The notes under the pieces were generated by a model that ran no database searches, was not told the origin of the DNA, and worked only from the letters and a program-made list of their open reading frames with translations. Of a DNA stretch of 6,402 nt, positions 4,160 to 6,402 are shown in pieces; positions within the stretch are counted from its first letter, which is position 1, and each line of letters starts with the position of its first letter. Position numbers and translations under genes: made by a program. The DNA lies in the NCBI GenBank assembly GCA_946626395.1, contig CAMOUF010000304.1, positions 1-6,402 of the forward strand. Direction: 5' to 3'. This DNA comes from an uncultured Clostridia bacterium (GTDB lineage: Bacteria; Bacillota; Clostridia; Christensenellales; Aristaeellaceae).

Positions 4160-6402
4160 TCATTCAATTTGTTGGGGCAGGAAGGTAATCAACGCGGCTT
4201 CTCCCCGGCGGACGGTGATCGTGACCGCGCCTGCCTTTCCCGTCTGATAGACCTGAATGCCCCGCTCCCGGAGCCTTTTCAGGGTGTCCGGATGGGGCAG
4301 GGACGCGCTGTTTCCGCTGTCAGTGATCAGCGCCGTCTTTGGCGTGACCGCATCCAAAAACCCATCGCCGGTGCTTTTGCCGCTCCCGTGGTGGGCCACC
4401 TTTAAAATGTCCGCGTCCAGGGCGGCATATTGCTCAAAGTCCCCGGTCAGGTCTCCGCAGGTGAGCAGCTTCACTCCGTCCAATTCGCACAGCAGAGCCA
4501 GGCAATAGCGGTTGGCGTCCTGCCCGGGGCGCACCGTGTCCCCCTGGGGCCAGACGGCTGTGAGGGTGGAACGGGGCAGGGAAACCGTGTCACCGCTTTT
4601 CAAATGATAAACGGGAATTCCCCGCTCCCGCAGCCCCTGGATCATGTCCAGGCATTGGGGGTCGATCAATTGCTCCTCCGCCCCCTGGGGCAGATACACC
4701 GCGCCGATGGGAATTTTCTCTTTCAGCAGCTGAAGGATGCCCCGGCAATGATCGCTGTGCAAATGGGTCAGGATCAGATAATCCGCCTGCCGCCCGTTGG
4801 CCAGCAGGAAGGAAGCCAGGTCGCCGCCGTATAAGCCCGCGTCGATCACCGCCGTTTCCCCGCCGTCCATGAGCACCGCCGCGTCCGCCTGGCCCATGGC
4901 CAGTTGCACGAACTGCACATCCCGGCACACTGTCAGCCGCCACGCCCCAAAGGACAGCAGCACCGCCAAAAGGGCAAAAGGCAGCTTCCATTTCCCGGGC
5001 CGGGCGACATACCGGGAAATCAGCAGCCAGGCAATGGCCAAGGCCAGAACGCAAAACCAGGGCAGGGCGGGCAGACGCACGGAAGCAAAGGGCTTCTCCC
5101 CCAGCCAGGTCATCGCCGCCACCAGTCCCCGGGTAACGGAATTCACCAGGCCCGCCAATGCCCATCCCCCTTGCAGCCACAGGCATCCCACCGCCGTCAC
5201 CGTGAAATACACGGGCAGCAGCAGGGAGAAAAACGCGCAGGCAAAGGGATTCACCAGCAGGCCGATCAGGGAGAAGCGATGAAAAATCTGGATGGTGGGC
5301 AGGGCCACCCCCGCCGTGGCGGTCACCGTGGTTCGCCACGCCTCCGCGGCCGTCCGGACCAGGGAGCGCCCCTGGGGCTGAGGAAACAAACCGCCAAAGA
5401 CGACGATGCCCAGTACCGCGCAGAAGGACAATTGAAAGCTGGCGGAAAACAAATCCAGGGGCCGAACCAGCAAAAGCAAAAGAAACGCGGCGCTCAGCGC
5501 GGTCAAAGGGTCGGGGGCTCTTCGCGTCACCCGCCGCCAGGCAGCAAACACCATCAGCAGCGACGCCCGCACCACCGGCGCGGAAAAATCCAGCAGGGCG
5601 CAGTAAATCAGCAAAAACGCCCCTAAAACCGCCGCCCGCTTTTTAGGCGGCAGGAAGTGCCGCAGCGGGATCATCAGCATGCCCGCCAGCAGCCCCACAT
5701 GCAGCCCGGACACCGCCAGCAGATGGGCCGTGCCCGCGTCGGAAAAGCCCTGCACGGTTTCCTCCGGCAGCTGACTTCTCTGGCCCAGCAGCAGGGCTTC
5801 CGGCAAGGCGCTGTCTTCGCCGAAAATCAGGCGCACCCGCTGGGTCAGCGCTTGCCGAATATGGAACAGAAACGAGGAAACGCCCCGCCCGGGATGGCCC
5901 AGGCGCGTCCAGTCCTTCGCGCCTGACGCCCCCAGGGTCACGCCCTTTTGCAATAAATACATCCGAAAATCAAAGCCAAACGGGTTCACCTGGCCCCGGG
6001 GATGATACAGGGAAGCGGTAAAGGCCACCCTGTCCCCCTCCACGGGCAAAAACGGCGCGTTCGCGTCCGGGGTGTAGGTCCAGTACAAGCGGCCCAAAGG
6101 AGTGACTTTTCCATCCTGTTCCGCCGTGGCCTGCTCCAGATACGCCGCCGCCGTGTCGTTTTCCCGCAGTTCAGCGTCGGTGGATAAGACCGCCGTGATC
6201 TGATATTTGCCTTCCTCCGGAAGCAGCGGATGGGCAGCCCCGCCCGCCAGCAGCAGGCCCAGAAACAGAAAAGCGGCCATCATGCCCACAATCATTTTCC
6301 GCCCGTCCCGGCGCAGGAAAAAGCAGGCCAGGCACGACGCTCCCATGCCCGCCGCGGCCAGCCCCGGCCGCCACGCAAACGAAACGCCCGCCCATACACC
6401 CA
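4160..6402 (-). CDS. comEC: ComEC/Rec2 DNA-uptake channel with C-terminal metallo-beta-lactamase-like domain (5' end outside window)
   Basis: ComEC is the inner-membrane channel that passes single-stranded DNA into the cell during natural transformation. Residue numbers here count from the in-frame ATG at 6344-6346. The order is: hydrophobic helix 18-35; OB-fold-like soluble region about 45-140; the Competence core with AHLLAVSGLHVGLL (207-220); many membrane helices to about 470; then an MBL domain with THLHSDH (527-533, H528/H530/D532/H533), GDLTGD (631-636) and AHHGSG (651-656). That ATG is unlikely to be the true start. The frame stays open for 18 more codons to the window edge, these encode a plausible membrane helix (VSFAWRPGLAAAG), and the ATG lacks a Shine-Dalgarno site. 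The gene heads a tightly spaced series with the PLP enzyme, SDR and GNAT genes. The usual DVGQGDA motif reads AMGQADA here (493-499). Confidence 0.95.
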   Translation of the reverse strand, partial: GVWAGVSFAWRPGLAAAGMGASCLACFFLRRDGRKMIVGMMAAFLFLGLLLAGGAAHPLLPEEGKYQITAVLSTDAELRENDTAAAYLEQATAEQDGKVTPLGRLYWTYTPDANAPFLPVEGDRVAFTASLYHPRGQVNPFGFDFRMYLLQKGVTLGASGAKDWTRLGHPGRGVSSFLFHIRQALTQRVRLIFGEDSALPEALLLGQRSQLPEETVQGFSDAGTAHLLAVSGLHVGLLAGMLMIPLRHFLPPKKRAAVLGAFLLIYCALLDFSAPVVRASLLMVFAAWRRVTRRAPDPLTALSAAFLLLLLVRPLDLFSASFQLSFCAVLGIVVFGGLFPQPQGRSLVRTAAEAWRTTVTATAGVALPTIQIFHRFSLIGLLVNPFACAFFSLLLPVYFTVTAVGCLWLQGGWALAGLVNSVTRGLVAAMTWLGEKPFASVRLPALPWFCVLALAIAWLLISRYVARPGKWKLPFALLAVLLSFGAWRLTVCRDVQFVQLAMGQADAAVLMDGGETAVIDAGLYGGDLASFLLANGRQADYLILTHLHSDHCRGILQLLKEKIPIGAVYLPQGAEEQLIDPQCLDMIQGLRERGIPVYHLKSGDTVSLPRSTLTAVWPQGDTVRPGQDANRYCLALLCELDGVKLLTCGDLTGDFEQYAALDADILKVAHHGSGKSTGDGFLDAVTPKTALITDSGNSASLPHPDTLKRLRERGIQVYQTGKAGAVTITVRRGEAALITFLPQQIE

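Noticed and set aside
2687..4405. 572-codon open frame on the plus strand
   Set aside because: It lies antisense to the PLP-enzyme gene and parts of its neighbours. Its composition (rich in Gly, His, Gln, Pro) is typical of the complement of GC-rich coding sequence, and no known domain is visible.
4240..4640. Repeated segment LRERGI-x-VY twice in the comEC MBL domain (about residues 572-580 and 692-700)
   Set aside because: The similarity is only nine residues. It may reflect two similar helix-strand units in the fold rather than a recent duplication; the flanking DNA is not repeated.
4904..5626. 240-codon open frame on the plus strand, rich in Gln/Gly/Arg/His
   Set aside because: It is antisense to the membrane core of comEC; hydrophobic codons read backwards give this composition.
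1..6402. CRISPR arrays, tRNA/rRNA genes, insertion sequences, attachment sites
   Set aside because: No direct-repeat array, RNA-gene pattern, transposase or terminal inverted repeats could be seen.

Overview
The window reads as a stretch of chromosome from a GC-rich member of the Firmicutes (class Clostridia, probably a gut or rumen type). The evidence is the strong Shine-Dalgarno sites (AAAGGAG, GGAGG), a tandem glycine riboswitch in front of a Na+/amino-acid symporter, a PLP enzyme of the YnbB / methionine gamma-lyase family, and a Gram-positive type ComEC. The organism is an inference; no rRNA or other marker gene is present. Every gene I can support lies on the minus strand. The long plus-strand frames are shadows that GC-rich coding sequence commonly produces.

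Layout in the direction of transcription (high to low coordinates): (1) comEC, a DNA-uptake channel with a C-terminal metallo-beta-lactamase-like domain, whose 5' end lies beyond the right edge; (2) after 21 bases, a PLP-dependent methionine gamma-lyase/YnbB family protein; (3) after 40 bases, an extended-SDR NAD(P)-dependent epimerase/reductase-like protein; (4) with no gap at all, a GNAT N-acetyltransferase. The tight spacing suggests one transcript, but no common pathway is evident. A hairpin without a U-tract overlaps the GNAT stop codon.

The 365-base non-coding stretch at 1025-1389 is fully occupied by regulation. It holds an A-rich upstream tract, a strong sigma-A type promoter (TTGACC, 17 bases, TACAAT), an 8-base inverted repeat around the -35 box, a two-aptamer glycine riboswitch with a leader/linker helix that fits a kink-turn, an intrinsic terminator, and a Shine-Dalgarno site. 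It controls an AGCS-family sodium:alanine/glycine symporter, of which the first 341 residues are in the window. The base pairing supports an OFF switch: glycine binding would free the terminator arm and stop transporter synthesis.

I did not find a clearly undescribed system. The most useful leads are the readable switching mechanism of the riboswitch, the possible operator at its promoter, and the uncharacterised gene trio downstream of comEC.
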